64,000 bases of DNA from Pseudomonas sp. ICMP22404 (GCF_006227205.1 NZ_VCNG01000001.1:741564-805563); one strand, 5' to 3'. Positions 7,557 to 15,811 are shown, numbered from the stretch's first letter. Notes: generated by a model from the sequence alone, not told the origin. Translations and numbers: made by a program.

Positions 7557-7716
7557 TAAGCAGTGGCTGGGAATGTTGTTGGCGGCGGCGGGTGCGGTTG
7601 GCTGCGTTGTGGCAGGTCAGAACCACTTGTTCGGGTTTGATCTGGGATTGCTGTCGGTCTTTGCCGTGACTACGGGATGAGGTTGTTCATGAAACGGCGG
7701 CGGTTTGAGCAGGTTG
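7557..7716 (+). pseudogene. degraded duplicate of the small membrane-protein gene
   Basis: Aligns with bases about 3240-3397 of the 80-aa membrane-protein gene: CAGTGGCTGGGA, then GGCGGCGGGTGCGGTTGG, then TTTGATCTGGGATTGCTGTC, and finally CGGCGGCGGTTTGAGCAG. It lacks the 5' third and carries an in-frame stop (GGGATGAGG region) and small length changes, so it is not expressed as the protein. It marks the right border of the cassette that starts after 3403. Confidence 0.85.
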
Positions 7717-7785
7717 ACCAAGGAGAAGAAGGGGTAAATGGAATATCAGAAAATATCCCATTTTGTACTCAATGAGTTGAAGTCA

Positions 7786-8265
7786 TCACCCGAAAACCGC
7801 TTGTGATCGCTTGATGTAGTCGAGGAAGTTGATCCAAGGGGTTTGCACACTTTCCATATTGCTAACAGCAGGAATCTTCCAATTGCGTTTGAGCTTGTTC
7901 GCAGAAGGCTGAAACGCCTCATCCGTGACTAACTCGCAGCCATGTAGCTTCGCGGTGGCAATGATGTATAGATCATTTTCATCGACCCCAGCACCGTATT
8001 TGTCTTCTTCGATCTCGAGCAATCCTTTGATACGAAAGGCTTCCAACAGAATCGCCTCGGTCACAGGCATCTTTTGCAGACCTGCATCCTTCAGCCAAGT
8101 CACGCACTCCGGTGCTTTGTGCCCAACCTCTTCGGCGGCAACCTCGGACATCCGAATCACCCCTTGCATCACTCGATCCGCCATCCATGCCCAAAGACCC
8201 GGAAACTGCGCGATAGGGTAGTTATCCCATGCGTAAAGCATGGATGAGGCATCAAACACCTGCAT
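7786..8265 (-). CDS. DUF4411 PIN-like toxin
   Basis: Protein of 159 aa, taken from the ATG at 8265 so that it begins MQVFDASSMLYAWDNYP, the characteristic DUF4411 start (Asp5 as the first PIN acid). It overlaps the antitoxin gene by 14 bp. Further acidic clusters are IEEDKYGAGVDENDLYIIA and LVTDEAF, which match the expected PIN metal-binding acids. The family pairs with ImmA/IrrE-type partners and is regarded as a PIN-like RNase toxin. An upstream in-frame ATG at 8331 lies inside the antitoxin gene and gives no family sequence. The RNA target is unknown. Confidence 0.8.
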   Translation of the reverse strand: MQVFDASSMLYAWDNYPIAQFPGLWAWMADRVMQGVIRMSEVAAEEVGHKAPECVTWLKDAGLQKMPVTEAILLEAFRIKGLLEIEEDKYGAGVDENDLYIIATAKLHGCELVTDEAFQPSANKLKRNWKIPAVSNMESVQTPWINFLDYIKRSQAVFG

Positions 8266-9400
8266 AGAAGCGTTCCAGCTTGTGCAGGTCCGAGATCTTA
8301 AGGTTGTCGAGATAGCTGCTTGCCTTGGCAAGAGTGATACGACGAGCGTTCATGGCTTCCAGCACTGTGCGCACGTAACCATCGCCAAAAATGTGCCGGG
8401 GTTCGCGATTGCGGTGCTCTCGGCTGCCACCCTCTTTTTCAGGCATTACTCGTTGCGTGCTCCACCGCCGGTATGCGGCATAGGCTTCGCTTGGCAAACG
8501 TCCGGCATCCATCAGACGCCGTAGAATCATCTCGCCGCTCACACCCCACGCCCTGCGTTGTGGTTCCAGCCAGCCATCAAATTCGGCCACCTCAACAGGG
8601 CGCTCATTGTCATGAATGCTTAGCAGAAACCGATCGGGGACCAATAGATGGCCGGCAAAGGCATTCGCCTCTTGCTCTTTATCGTCCGCCGAATACAAAT
8701 CCTCTTCATCATCAATCGAGCTTGCACGATGAATAAGTAGGTGCCCCAACTCATGCATCAACGTGAAGCTTTGGCGGGTATCTGCATCCTGCTTTTTGAC
8801 GACGATTACCGGGCATTCAGAATCGTAGAGCGAAAAACCGAGAATCGGGTTTTCTTTGGCAATCTGCCATTTACCGTTGTAGCCATTGCTGCGGAAGACC
8901 AACAGGCCGCGCGCTTCGATGGCCTTACGATAACTGTCGAAATTGTTAAGGTTCGCCAGCCCCAGCCATTCACGCACACGGCTGGCCGCATCGGGGATGC
9001 TCAGGCCTGCCAGGTCGGGCGGCGAGAAACGCACGACTTCCGTCGCATCAAGCTCCTCACGTAGTGCAAGGTACACGGTGCGATGGTGCTCCACTCGCTC
9101 AACCAGCAGCTTCAGGCGATGCGAAAGCTCCGGTTTCTGATTGCTCAAGGTGCGGAACTGCGGCGAGTGCACCTTTGCCTCGTTGACCGGCCCTGGCTCC
9201 ATGAAAAACAAGGTGCCTCGCCCGAAAAAGGCCGCGAGCTTACGCAACTGGTTGAAGGTCAGCCCCGCCTCGCCGGCCATCACTTTTTCAAAGCTGGCAG
9301 GTGCTATATCGATCTCACGGGCGAGCTCGTCCCGCGTCATACCGTGATCGGTACAACACCAGTCTATCCGCGCGAGATTGATTGATTGGATACGTTCCAT
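8252..9400 (-). CDS. Xre-ImmA/IrrE antitoxin-type protein
   Basis: Protein of 382 aa from the ATG at 9400; the ATG at 9436 would add 12 residues. The N-terminal helix-turn-helix spans about residues 20-60 (MTRDELAREIDIAPASFEKV, then LTFNQLRKLAAFFG). The C-terminal ImmA/IrrE zinc-peptidase-like domain has HELGH at 216-220 and a downstream acid-rich EQEANAFAGHLLVP. This is the COG2856 architecture that neighbours DUF4411 toxins. The expected role is DNA-binding autorepressor and toxin neutraliser, perhaps removed by proteolysis under stress. No Shine-Dalgarno is visible before 9400 and a TATACT box lies just upstream, so the mRNA may be leaderless. Confidence 0.85.
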   Translation of the reverse strand: MERIQSINLARIDWCCTDHGMTRDELAREIDIAPASFEKVMAGEAGLTFNQLRKLAAFFGRGTLFFMEPGPVNEAKVHSPQFRTLSNQKPELSHRLKLLVERVEHHRTVYLALREELDATEVVRFSPPDLAGLSIPDAASRVREWLGLANLNNFDSYRKAIEARGLLVFRSNGYNGKWQIAKENPILGFSLYDSECPVIVVKKQDADTRQSFTLMHELGHLLIHRASSIDDEEDLYSADDKEQEANAFAGHLLVPDRFLLSIHDNERPVEVAEFDGWLEPQRRAWGVSGEMILRRLMDAGRLPSEAYAAYRRWSTQRVMPEKEGGSREHRNREPRHIFGDGYVRTVLEAMNARRITLAKASSYLDNLKISDLHKLERFYAGV

Positions 9401-9430
9401 GATTTGAGTATATAGACGGTGTGTACCGGT
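9401..9430 (-). promoter_or_regulatory. possible promoter of the toxin-antitoxin operon
   Basis: On the minus strand a TTCACC hexamer lies 17 bases before TATACTC, which ends only a few bases before the ATG at 9400. Transcription would begin at or next to the start codon, agreeing with the missing ribosome site. The overlapping dyad CACCGGTACACACCG could be an operator. Weak consensus only. Confidence 0.3.
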
Positions 9431-9506
9431 GAACATGAGCCACCAAAGCTAGCTGCCGAAAGCTTGATGCGGTCGGGCCTATGACTTTCCCGGGGAGCTA
9501 GCATGC

Positions 9507-9640
9507 CGGAGTGTCATCGATACCGGCTCGGCCAGTGGTGAGGAAACGATAGAGCTCGAGGGCAGGGCTGAAAAGCCGGCGGATTCTGGTGCGGTTGTAG
9601 GCAAAGGCGCAAGGATATGTGGCTTGGAGGTGCGGTGGTC
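9507..9640 (-). repeat. orphan fragment of the DUF6124-leader repeat (copy B)
   Basis: On the minus strand this carries CCTTGCGCCTTTGCCTACAA, CAGAATCCGCCGGCTTTT and CTATCGTTTCCTCACCACTGG. These are the same blocks, in the same order, as the leader of the DUF6124 gene (21018-21120). It ends in CCGAGCCGGTATCGATGAC as in copy A. There is no DUF6124 gene beyond it; the toxin-antitoxin operon follows. The rest of 9401-9754 holds no recognisable gene. Confidence 0.7.
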
Positions 9641-9754
9641 AGATCCTGGCTTGGCTCATAGAAGGTGGCGAAGCAGGAGCAAGCATCCACGCGAATGTTA
9701 TTGAAGGGGGCCCCCTTGAATATAGACCTGTCTCTTTCCGCCGAGCAGCCCCAA

Positions 9755-10165
9755 TTACCCCCGCGCCTCGCCCTCCGACCGACTCCGCCGCACCGACATA
9801 ATCTGCGGAATCTTCTCCTCAATCCAATTCACCATCACCTCAAGATGCTCCGCCGCCTCCCGACCCAACGGCGTCAAGCGGTACTCCACATGCGGCGGCA
9901 CCACCGGCAGCGACTTGCGATTGACCAACCCATCCGCTTCAAGCTCCTGCAACGTTTGCGACAGCATCTTCTCACTGACCCCGCCAATCTTGCGGCGCAG
10001 CTCGCTGAAGCGGTGCATTCCGCCCAGCAGCATGACCAGCACCAGCACGCCCCAGCGGCTGGTCATGTGCTTGAGGACTTCCCGCGAAGGGCAGTCGGCG
10101 CTCAGTACATCGCCGCGTCGAACAGCGGCGCTGAACGGCTCGGAATTTCCGGTAGGTGTGTCCAC
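9755..10165 (-). CDS. HxlR-family regulator (QorR-like)
   Basis: Protein of 136 aa with a winged-helix core: the conserved Cys in SADCPSREVLKHMTSRWGVLVL, recognition helix FSELRRKIGGVSEKMLSQTL, wing PHVEYRLTPLG. It is divergent from a qorB-type gene with an 86-bp gap, the usual layout of the ytfH/qorR-qorB pair in which the regulator senses quinone or diamide stress through the cysteine and derepresses the reductase. A GTACGTAC palindrome in the gap is the candidate operator. The C-terminus is Arg/Glu-rich and longer than in the 5716 paralogue. Confidence 0.9.
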   Translation of the reverse strand: MDTPTGNSEPFSAAVRRGDVLSADCPSREVLKHMTSRWGVLVLVMLLGGMHRFSELRRKIGGVSEKMLSQTLQELEADGLVNRKSLPVVPPHVEYRLTPLGREAAEHLEVMVNWIEEKIPQIMSVRRSRSEGEARG

Positions 10166-10167
10166 GA

Positions 10168-10208
10168 TACTTACCTTTATGTACGTACTTACAAAAAGTT
10201 ACCTTGGC
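10168..10208. promoter_or_regulatory. HxlR/qorB divergent operator region
   Basis: The short gap between divergent genes contains TATGTACGTACTTA, centred on the palindrome GTACGTAC (10181-10188), flanked by two TTACCTT repeats. Its position over both promoters fits an HxlR dimer site. Not verified by comparison. Confidence 0.45.
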
Positions 10209-10251
10209 CGCTAGGGTGACCATTCTTCCTTTCCCCATCAAGGTATTTGTC

Positions 10252-11091
10252 ATGATCGCCATCACCGGAGCCTCCGGCCAACTGGGCCGTCTCGTTATCC
10301 AGTCCCTGCTTGAACGCGTGCCCGCCGAGCAAATCGTCGCCCTGGTCAGAGACCCCGGCAAAGTCCAGGACCTGGCCGCACGGGGCGTGGTGGTACGCAC
10401 AGCCGACTACAACCAACCGGCCACATTGACTGCCGCGCTGAAAGGCGTCGAAAAACTGCTGTTGATTTCCTCCAGTGAAGTGGGCAGCCGGGCTGCCCAA
10501 CACCGCGCCGTGATCGAAGCCGCCAAGGCCGCTGGTATCGCACTCCTCGCCTACACCAGCGTCCTGCACGCCGATACCTCCACGTTGGGCTTGGCCGCTG
10601 AACATTGCGATACCGAAGACGCCTTGAAAGCGTCCGGTGTGCCACACGTCTTGCTGCGCAACGGCTGGTACACCGAAAACTACCTGGCGAACGTACCGAG
10701 CGCCGTGGAACACGGCGTCCTGCTCGGCAGCGCCGGCGAAGGCCGCATCAGCTCCGCGCCCCGTGCCGACTACGCCCAAGCCGCAGCGGTGGTGCTGACC
10801 ACTGAAGGGCAGGCGGGCAAGGTCTATGAACTGGCGGGGGATAGCAGCTACACCTTGACCGAACTGGCTGTGTTGATCAGCCAGAAAACCGGAAAGCCAG
10901 TGGTTTATCAGAACCTGCCGCAGGCTGAGTTTGAGGCGGTGTTGATCAGCGTGGGGTTGCCGGCGGGGTTGGCGGAGTTGCTGGCGGATTCTGATGCGGC
11001 GGCGGCGAAAGGGGCGTTGTTTGATGAGAGCGGGGTGCTGGGGCGGTTGATTGGGCGGGGGACTACGCCGGTTGCGGAGTCTTTGGGTTAA
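10252..11091 (+). CDS. qorB: NAD(P)H:quinone oxidoreductase, QorB/NmrA type
   Basis: Protein of 279 aa from the ATG at 10252, where the Rossmann motif starts at once (MIAITGASGQLGRLV: GxxGxxG). Other landmarks are LLISSSEVGSRAAQH, LLAYTSVLHAD, LRNGWYTENYL and the C-terminal Ala/Gly-rich helix. This matches the YtfG/QorB atypical-SDR family, cytosolic quinone reductases that protect against quinones. The divergent HxlR gene supports the call. The sequence from residue about 236 through the stop and 50 bp beyond is duplicated at 17315-17503, on the far side of the HXS island. Confidence 0.88.
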   Translation: MIAITGASGQLGRLVIQSLLERVPAEQIVALVRDPGKVQDLAARGVVVRTADYNQPATLTAALKGVEKLLLISSSEVGSRAAQHRAVIEAAKAAGIALLAYTSVLHADTSTLGLAAEHCDTEDALKASGVPHVLLRNGWYTENYLANVPSAVEHGVLLGSAGEGRISSAPRADYAQAAAVVLTTEGQAGKVYELAGDSSYTLTELAVLISQKTGKPVVYQNLPQAEFEAVLISVGLPAGLAELLADSDAAAAKGALFDESGVLGRLIGRGTTPVAESLG

Positions 11092-11147
11092 GCAGTCAAT
11101 CAAGGTCCGGAAAATGAACTTGCGTGCCGGTCGACATCAACCGGCAC
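10959..11147 (+). repeat. island-flanking repeat, left copy (qorB 3' end)
   Basis: The final 130 bp of qorB plus about 55 bp of downstream sequence reappear at 17315-17503 in direct orientation with scattered substitutions and one 3-bp indel. Shared stretches include GAGTTGCTGGCGGATTCTGA-like sequence, TTGTTTGATGAGAG, GGGCGGTTGATTGGGCG and GTGCCGGTCGACAT. Confidence 0.9.
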
Positions 11148-11256
11148 GTGAAGCTGGGAGCGCGGTCCTTGGGCTGAATGGTTGTTGTGCTTGCAACACT
11201 TGACGTTTGTACTGGTGGAAAAAGAATGGAAATGTCGATTCGAAAGAAGCGCGTGG

Positions 11257-12363
11257 TCAAGGGGCTGCCTTTGATTGAAAATTCTTGGGTTTAGGAGCTG
11301 TAACGGGGACCGGCTGCTGAACAACCTTAACAACAGGAGGGGGCATTTTCTCCAGCGCGATGATCAGTCGTGCGTTGAGATCTTCGCTGTGCTTCTGAGC
11401 GTCCTGAAGCTGCTGCGTCAGTTCCGTTTGTGCCTGGCGTGACTCTTCAAGCTGCGTCTGAAGCGCTACAAGCAAAGCAGCGGACTGCTTGTCCGAAGAC
11501 TTACCAGCCTCCGTCGCCAAAAATACCTGCCAACCGGTTAGGAACAACGAAACTAACGCAGAGAACACCAGACCTCCGATGGTGAGCTTCACCGTAGTCG
11601 AAGCAGATTTTTTGTTGTCTTCCAGATGCAACATAAATTCAGGCACGGCTTGCATCACAGACGTAGTTGCGTCGCCAATTGCCGCAGCCATACGAAGTAA
11701 CTCGCTCGACATCACAGCCAATGTTCTTAGTGATTCTTCTGCCGCCTTGGCTGATCGCTCCGCTGGCAACACTATACTTTCAAGCGTCGGAGCGTCGTTC
11801 TGTCCTTGCAGGACCTTCGCTGAAAGATTGCCATGAAGCGGCTCTACGCATTCTGATTGGATAGAAGTAACCGGTCTTGACAGATCACGAACACGTTCGG
11901 TTAACGATCGCAGGCCGTCCAAGCTGCTCTTGAACCGGGTAACCGTATCTGGGGCCACAACAGTCCGAAATCGTTCAAGCATTTCCTTTCTGGAATTCGT
12001 AATGTGCTCCACCTGCATTTTGACAACCTGACCAAGGCCGGCAACAGACTCGGAGCCATCTAGAGATTCCGCACCGCAATGCCTATATGCGACAGGAAGC
12101 AAGGAAGCGATGTCTACCGGAGTGAGTCGCTCCAATTCTTCTGGCTGAATGGACGGTGCGTCGTAATCTTCGCTGTCCCTCGACAGTATTCTGCCCAAGA
12201 CGTTATGCCCCGCAGCACTCAGGTCATCAACCCAAGTCGGTTCCGTGGCTATGCCTACCATGTCACCCACAGTGAAGTTCCGGACATAAATTGGCCCGAT
12301 GCTGGTATTTACCTCCGTTTTCGTAACAAGATCTGCCAACCTCAGCTTTCGCTTATCCGTCAT
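11257..12363 (-). CDS. membrane-anchored coiled-coil protein beside the HXS locus
   Basis: Protein of 368 aa from the ATG at 12363 with AAGGG eight bases upstream; an ATG at 12396 would add 11 residues. Not recognised as a family. Residues 22-95 (IGPIYVRNFTVGDMVGI ... LERLTPVDIASLLP) faintly resemble the compact fold of phage tail-assembly chaperone-like proteins. Residues 110-250 are helical. One membrane helix lies at about 259-283. The C-terminal part (296-338) is a Gln/Glu-rich coiled coil, followed by a Pro/Val-rich tail. The gene diverges from hxsA and shares its upstream region, so it may belong to the same island function. Role unknown. Confidence 0.7.
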   Translation of the reverse strand: MTDKRKLRLADLVTKTEVNTSIGPIYVRNFTVGDMVGIATEPTWVDDLSAAGHNVLGRILSRDSEDYDAPSIQPEELERLTPVDIASLLPVAYRHCGAESLDGSESVAGLGQVVKMQVEHITNSRKEMLERFRTVVAPDTVTRFKSSLDGLRSLTERVRDLSRPVTSIQSECVEPLHGNLSAKVLQGQNDAPTLESIVLPAERSAKAAEESLRTLAVMSSELLRMAAAIGDATTSVMQAVPEFMLHLEDNKKSASTTVKLTIGGLVFSALVSLFLTGWQVFLATEAGKSSDKQSAALLVALQTQLEESRQAQTELTQQLQDAQKHSEDLNARLIIALEKMPPPVVKVVQQPVPVTAPKPKNFQSKAAP

Positions 12364-12530
12364 TCCTCCATCCCTTTTGTACTTGGCAATATGCATAGGT
12401 TATCGCGCATAGCGGCATAGAGCCATTACCCCGCTTTTGAGCATTTGCAGCGGGCCAGGCTGATTGATATCCAGAACTCCACGGGTGGCGTTTCATCAGC
12501 TAAAGTTCGTAGTAGTCGATTAATGGCACT

Positions 12531-12558
12531 TTGCCCCATGAGGGAACACCTATATAGT
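12531..12558 (+). promoter_or_regulatory. sigma-70 promoter of hxsA
   Basis: TTGCCC (12531-12536) and TATAGT (12553-12558) are separated by 16 bp. A transcript would start near 12565 and give hxsA a 30-base leader carrying AGGGA seven bases before its ATG. Confidence 0.55.
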
Positions 12559-12593
12559 GCTGGCATAACCACACCATTCACAGGGATGTTGAA

Positions 12594-12899
12594 ATGAAAA
12601 AGCGTGATTTTCTGCTGCCCCTTGCCACTCTGACTGCCGCCGTAACCGCCAACCAAGCATCGGCCTCCGTTGCGATGACCAGCACCGATAAAGCAGATGA
12701 AAGCACCGCCCTTGAGAACCAAGTCGCGGCACTGCCAATCGTCAATGTTGGCGAGCAGATGGTCACCGGTCGCCAAGGCGATAACCTCTTCAGTTTTATC
12801 CTAAAGCGTGGTGAAGACGGCCAGATGGTCGCTGCCCACTATTCGCATAGCTCACACGCGTCCCACAGTTCTCACAGCTCGCATTATTCGAGCCGCTGA
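12594..12899 (+). CDS. hxsA: His-Xaa-Ser repeat precursor peptide HxsA
   Basis: Protein of 101 aa. Residues 5-25 (Leu/Ala/Thr-rich after KKRD, ending ASASVA) look like a secretion signal, so the product is probably exported. The middle part is an acidic spacer. Residues 82-99 are six consecutive His-X-Ser triplets (HYS, HSS, HAS, HSS, HSS, HYS), the defining feature of the HXS precursor family. These triplets are the expected substrate of the two radical-SAM enzymes encoded downstream. The gene overlaps hxsD by one base (TGATG). The chemistry of the modification is not deducible here. Confidence 0.9.
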   Translation: MKKRDFLLPLATLTAAVTANQASASVAMTSTDKADESTALENQVAALPIVNVGEQMVTGRQGDNLFSFILKRGEDGQMVAAHYSHSSHASHSSHSSHYSSR

Positions 12900-13204
12900 T
12901 GGCTGGCCTCGCGGAGCTGACCTTCGATGGTCAGCTGTACGGAGCCGAAGCAATCCAGAAGGCGGCATACCGTGCTATGCACGCCTTCACACTCGACCTG
13001 AAAGTCGACGGCGATAACATTCTCTGCACGCTGGTTGGCAATATCACAGCTGAGCAGGAAGCCTTTGAGCGTGCCGTTGAAGAGTTCCGAAAGGACGTGC
13101 TCGACTATCAGTTGCGTGCCCAGCTTCAGGCTGAAACCGCCCCTATTCGCAACCTCATAATAGGGCTGGCTTTCTCCAACGCCAGGCTGAACCAAAGTGA
13201 GTAA
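12899..13204 (+). CDS. hxsD: His-Xaa-Ser system protein HxsD
   Basis: Protein of 101 aa that begins by overlapping hxsA and ends 8 bp inside hxsB. It is a small alpha/beta protein: LTFDGQLYGAEAIQKAAYRA, then FTLDLKVDGDNILCTLVGNI, then helices rich in Glu and Gln. This matches HxsD in size, position and pattern. HxsD is found only in HXS loci and is thought of as a precursor-recognition or accessory subunit, by analogy with RRE-like chaperones; that role is inference. No catalytic motif is visible. Confidence 0.85.
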   Translation: MAGLAELTFDGQLYGAEAIQKAAYRAMHAFTLDLKVDGDNILCTLVGNITAEQEAFERAVEEFRKDVLDYQLRAQLQAETAPIRNLIIGLAFSNARLNQSE

Positions 13205-14654
13205 ATTTCAGGGGCTGGATGCCTATACCCGGAGCGCCAAATACGAACTGCTGCCGTTCAAGTTCGACCGTCTTGAAGGTGATAACTACGTCATTACCAA
13301 CATGACCGGCGAGTACCTAGAGGTGGCAAAGCCAGAGTTGCACGTCCTCCTCGCCAAAGATCTTGCAACGGAGCATCCGCTTTTCGCATCGCTGCGCGCC
13401 AAGCATTTCATCCGCTATGCCGATGAGCAGGCTCCCCTCGATCTGCTCGCATTGAAACTGCGTACGAGACTCTCGCGTCTGACAGGGTTCACTAGTCTGC
13501 ACATCTTTGTGGTGACGCTGCGCTGTGACCATAGCTGCCCCTATTGTCAGGTTTCGCGGCAAATGGATGGCGAAACTTCCTTCGACATGACGCCCGATAT
13601 GGCGGACAAGGCTTTGGATTTCGTCTTTCGATCTCCCAATCCTGCGATCAAGATCGAGTTCCAGGGCGGCGAACCACTTTTGAATTTCGAAATGGTGCGC
13701 TACGTAGTAGAGGCTGCAAAGCGACGAAACTTGGAGGAAAAGCGTGATCTTGAGTTTGTCATTGCTACCACGTTGTCGCTGCTCACCGACGATGTCCTCG
13801 CGTTCTGCCACGAGCACGACATTATCCTTTCGACGTCACTCGATGGCCCAGCAGACCTGCACAATGCAAATCGGCCTCGTGTCGGTCGTGATAGTTTCGA
13901 ACGTTTCGAAGCAGGCTTGGCCAAGGCTCGCAATGTCCTGGGCGTGGACAGAGTTAGCGCTCTGATGACAACCACTGACAAGAGCCTGCCTCGTGTTAGA
14001 GAGATCATCGACGAGTACGTTCGACTGGGTTTCAACGGTATATTCCTGCGGGCGCTTTCTCCATATGGCTTCGCCATAAAAACACGCAAATTCATGACCT
14101 ACGATACGGAGCGCTGGCTGGAGTTCTACAAGGAAGGCCTCGCCTATATCCTTGAACTGAACAAGGCTGGCGTCCCTTTCGTTGAGCACTATGCATCCCT
14201 GATTCTCAAGAAGATGCTTACCAGCAATGACCCGGGTTACGTCGACCTGATGAATCCCGCAGGCGCCGGTATCGCCGCGATCGTCTTCAACTATGACGGT
14301 TCAGTCTATGCCTCTGACGAGAGTCGAATGCTTGCAGAGATGGGGGATCAGACGTTCCGATTGGGCGATATCCTGACTGACAGCTACGAAGACATCATTC
14401 TTTCCGATGTACTGCTTGATGCCTTGGAACAGTCGTTCACTCTGAGCGCGCCAATGTGTTCCGACTGCGCTTTTGAACCCTACTGCGGCGCCGAACCAGT
14501 GTTCCATCACGCCATATTCAAGGACGTTCTAGGCAGAAAGGCTGAGTCCTCGTTCTGCAAGCGGAACATGTCAATCTTCAAACACCTTATCGGCCTGATG
14601 AACTCAGACGCCTCTACTCGCCGCCTCTTCATGCAATGGGCCAACGCATGCTGA
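13197..14654 (+). CDS. hxsB: HXS radical-SAM/SPASM maturase HxsB
   Basis: Protein of 485 aa from a GTG at 13197. The radical-SAM cluster motif is CDHSCPYC (Cys110, Cys114, Cys117), followed by the GGEP motif in EFQGGEPLLNFE. The C-terminus has a SPASM-type cysteine set (CSDCAFEPYCG at about 421-431 and a later Cys near 454) for auxiliary clusters. This is the standard HxsB layout: a peptide-modifying enzyme acting on the HXS repeats of HxsA. It overlaps hxsD at its start and hxsC at its end, indicating one transcript and coupled translation. Confidence 0.92.
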   Translation: MSKFQGLDAYTRSAKYELLPFKFDRLEGDNYVITNMTGEYLEVAKPELHVLLAKDLATEHPLFASLRAKHFIRYADEQAPLDLLALKLRTRLSRLTGFTSLHIFVVTLRCDHSCPYCQVSRQMDGETSFDMTPDMADKALDFVFRSPNPAIKIEFQGGEPLLNFEMVRYVVEAAKRRNLEEKRDLEFVIATTLSLLTDDVLAFCHEHDIILSTSLDGPADLHNANRPRVGRDSFERFEAGLAKARNVLGVDRVSALMTTTDKSLPRVREIIDEYVRLGFNGIFLRALSPYGFAIKTRKFMTYDTERWLEFYKEGLAYILELNKAGVPFVEHYASLILKKMLTSNDPGYVDLMNPAGAGIAAIVFNYDGSVYASDESRMLAEMGDQTFRLGDILTDSYEDIILSDVLLDALEQSFTLSAPMCSDCAFEPYCGAEPVFHHAIFKDVLGRKAESSFCKRNMSIFKHLIGLMNSDASTRRLFMQWANAC

Positions 14655-15811
14655 AACTCGCTGGGAAAGTCGGGCGAATCCAACTGGTCGAAGTCCAGGA
14701 TCGTCCATTGCTACTGCAGGTCAGCACCAATCCGGCGATCCCAATGGTGCTGCGGGCGACGCAAGCCTTTTTGGTTTCTGAACAGGAATTGCCTGAAGGC
14801 TACTTGCATTATTTGATTCCCGAAGGTCTTGAATCGCGCGTGCAAGAGCTGGAAGGGAAGAGCTCTTTTACCTTACTGCCTAACGACTATCATTACCTGG
14901 GGCATGGGGACATCATTCGCCTGGACGGTCAGGCGATTCGGGTGCTGTTTAGGGCTAATTCTGGACATAACTCGTTGTTGGTGACCGAGCAGTGCAACCA
15001 CTATTGCCTCATGTGTTCCCAGCCACCCAAGAACGTTGACGACAGCTGGATCCTCGATGAGCTCGAAGCACTGATTCCCCTGATCCCCAGGGAAACACCC
15101 GAGGTAGGGTTCTCAGGTGGAGAACCAACGCTGGCCGGGGCTCGATTCATCAATCTCATGCGGATGATGAAGTCCTACCTCCCCAGAACTGTCGTACACG
15201 TACTCTCAAACGGTCGCACGTTCGCCGATGAGTCTTTTGCTCGCCAGTATGCAGAGGTCGACCATCCTGACATCATGGTCGGGATCCCGCTTTACTCTGA
15301 TGATCCAGACTTGCATGACTACATCGTGCAGGCGCCTGGAGCATTTCACGAAACGGTCCAGGGGATTCTCAACCTCAAGCGCCTGAACCAGAAGGTTGAA
15401 ATCCGGATCGTCCTGCACAAGCAGTCGATCAGCCGTCTGCCGCAACTGTGCGAGTACATCGCACGAAATCTACTCTTCGTTGATCACGTGACGCTGATGG
15501 GATTGGAAATGATCGGCTTCACGCGGGCCAATCTGGAAGCCTTGTGGATCGACCCCGCAGACTACCGAGACGTTCTGAGCGAAGCTGTAGGCATCTTGGC
15601 TGCTTATCGAATGAACGTGTCTGTCTACAACCACCAGTTGTGCTTGGTGAACGACGATGTGCTTCCGTACTACCGAAAGTCCATTAGCGATTGGAAGAAC
15701 GAGTACGTGCCAGAGTGTGATGGGTGTGCACGTAAATCTGAATGCGGTGGCTTTTTTTCTTCCGGAGTGCGTAATGGATACAGCAAGGCTATTACCCCTT
15801 TTCTACCGTGA
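14648..15811 (+). CDS. hxsC: HXS radical-SAM maturase HxsC
   Basis: Protein of 387 aa counted from the ATG at 14648, giving the start MLKLAGKVGRIQLVEV. An ATG at 14636 is in frame and would add four residues; neither has a strong ribosome site, as expected for coupling to hxsB, which it overlaps. The cluster motif is CNHYCLMC (Cys116, Cys120, Cys123), with SGGEPT following. The C-terminus carries CDGCARKSECGG for a further cluster. This pairs with HxsB as in other HXS systems. It is the last gene of the hxsA-D-B-C operon. Confidence 0.9.
   Translation: MLKLAGKVGRIQLVEVQDRPLLLQVSTNPAIPMVLRATQAFLVSEQELPEGYLHYLIPEGLESRVQELEGKSSFTLLPNDYHYLGHGDIIRLDGQAIRVLFRANSGHNSLLVTEQCNHYCLMCSQPPKNVDDSWILDELEALIPLIPRETPEVGFSGGEPTLAGARFINLMRMMKSYLPRTVVHVLSNGRTFADESFARQYAEVDHPDIMVGIPLYSDDPDLHDYIVQAPGAFHETVQGILNLKRLNQKVEIRIVLHKQSISRLPQLCEYIARNLLFVDHVTLMGLEMIGFTRANLEALWIDPADYRDVLSEAVGILAAYRMNVSVYNHQLCLVNDDVLPYYRKSISDWKNEYVPECDGCARKSECGGFFSSGVRNGYSKAITPFLP

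Noticed and set aside
9665..10219. 184-aa plus-strand ORF opposite the second HxlR gene
   Set aside because: Antisense to the HxlR regulator and low-complexity; no ribosome site.
12840..12895. CRISPR or tandem repeat suspicion in the HxsA region
   Set aside because: The short repeats encode the His-Xaa-Ser triplets of HxsA, not a CRISPR array.
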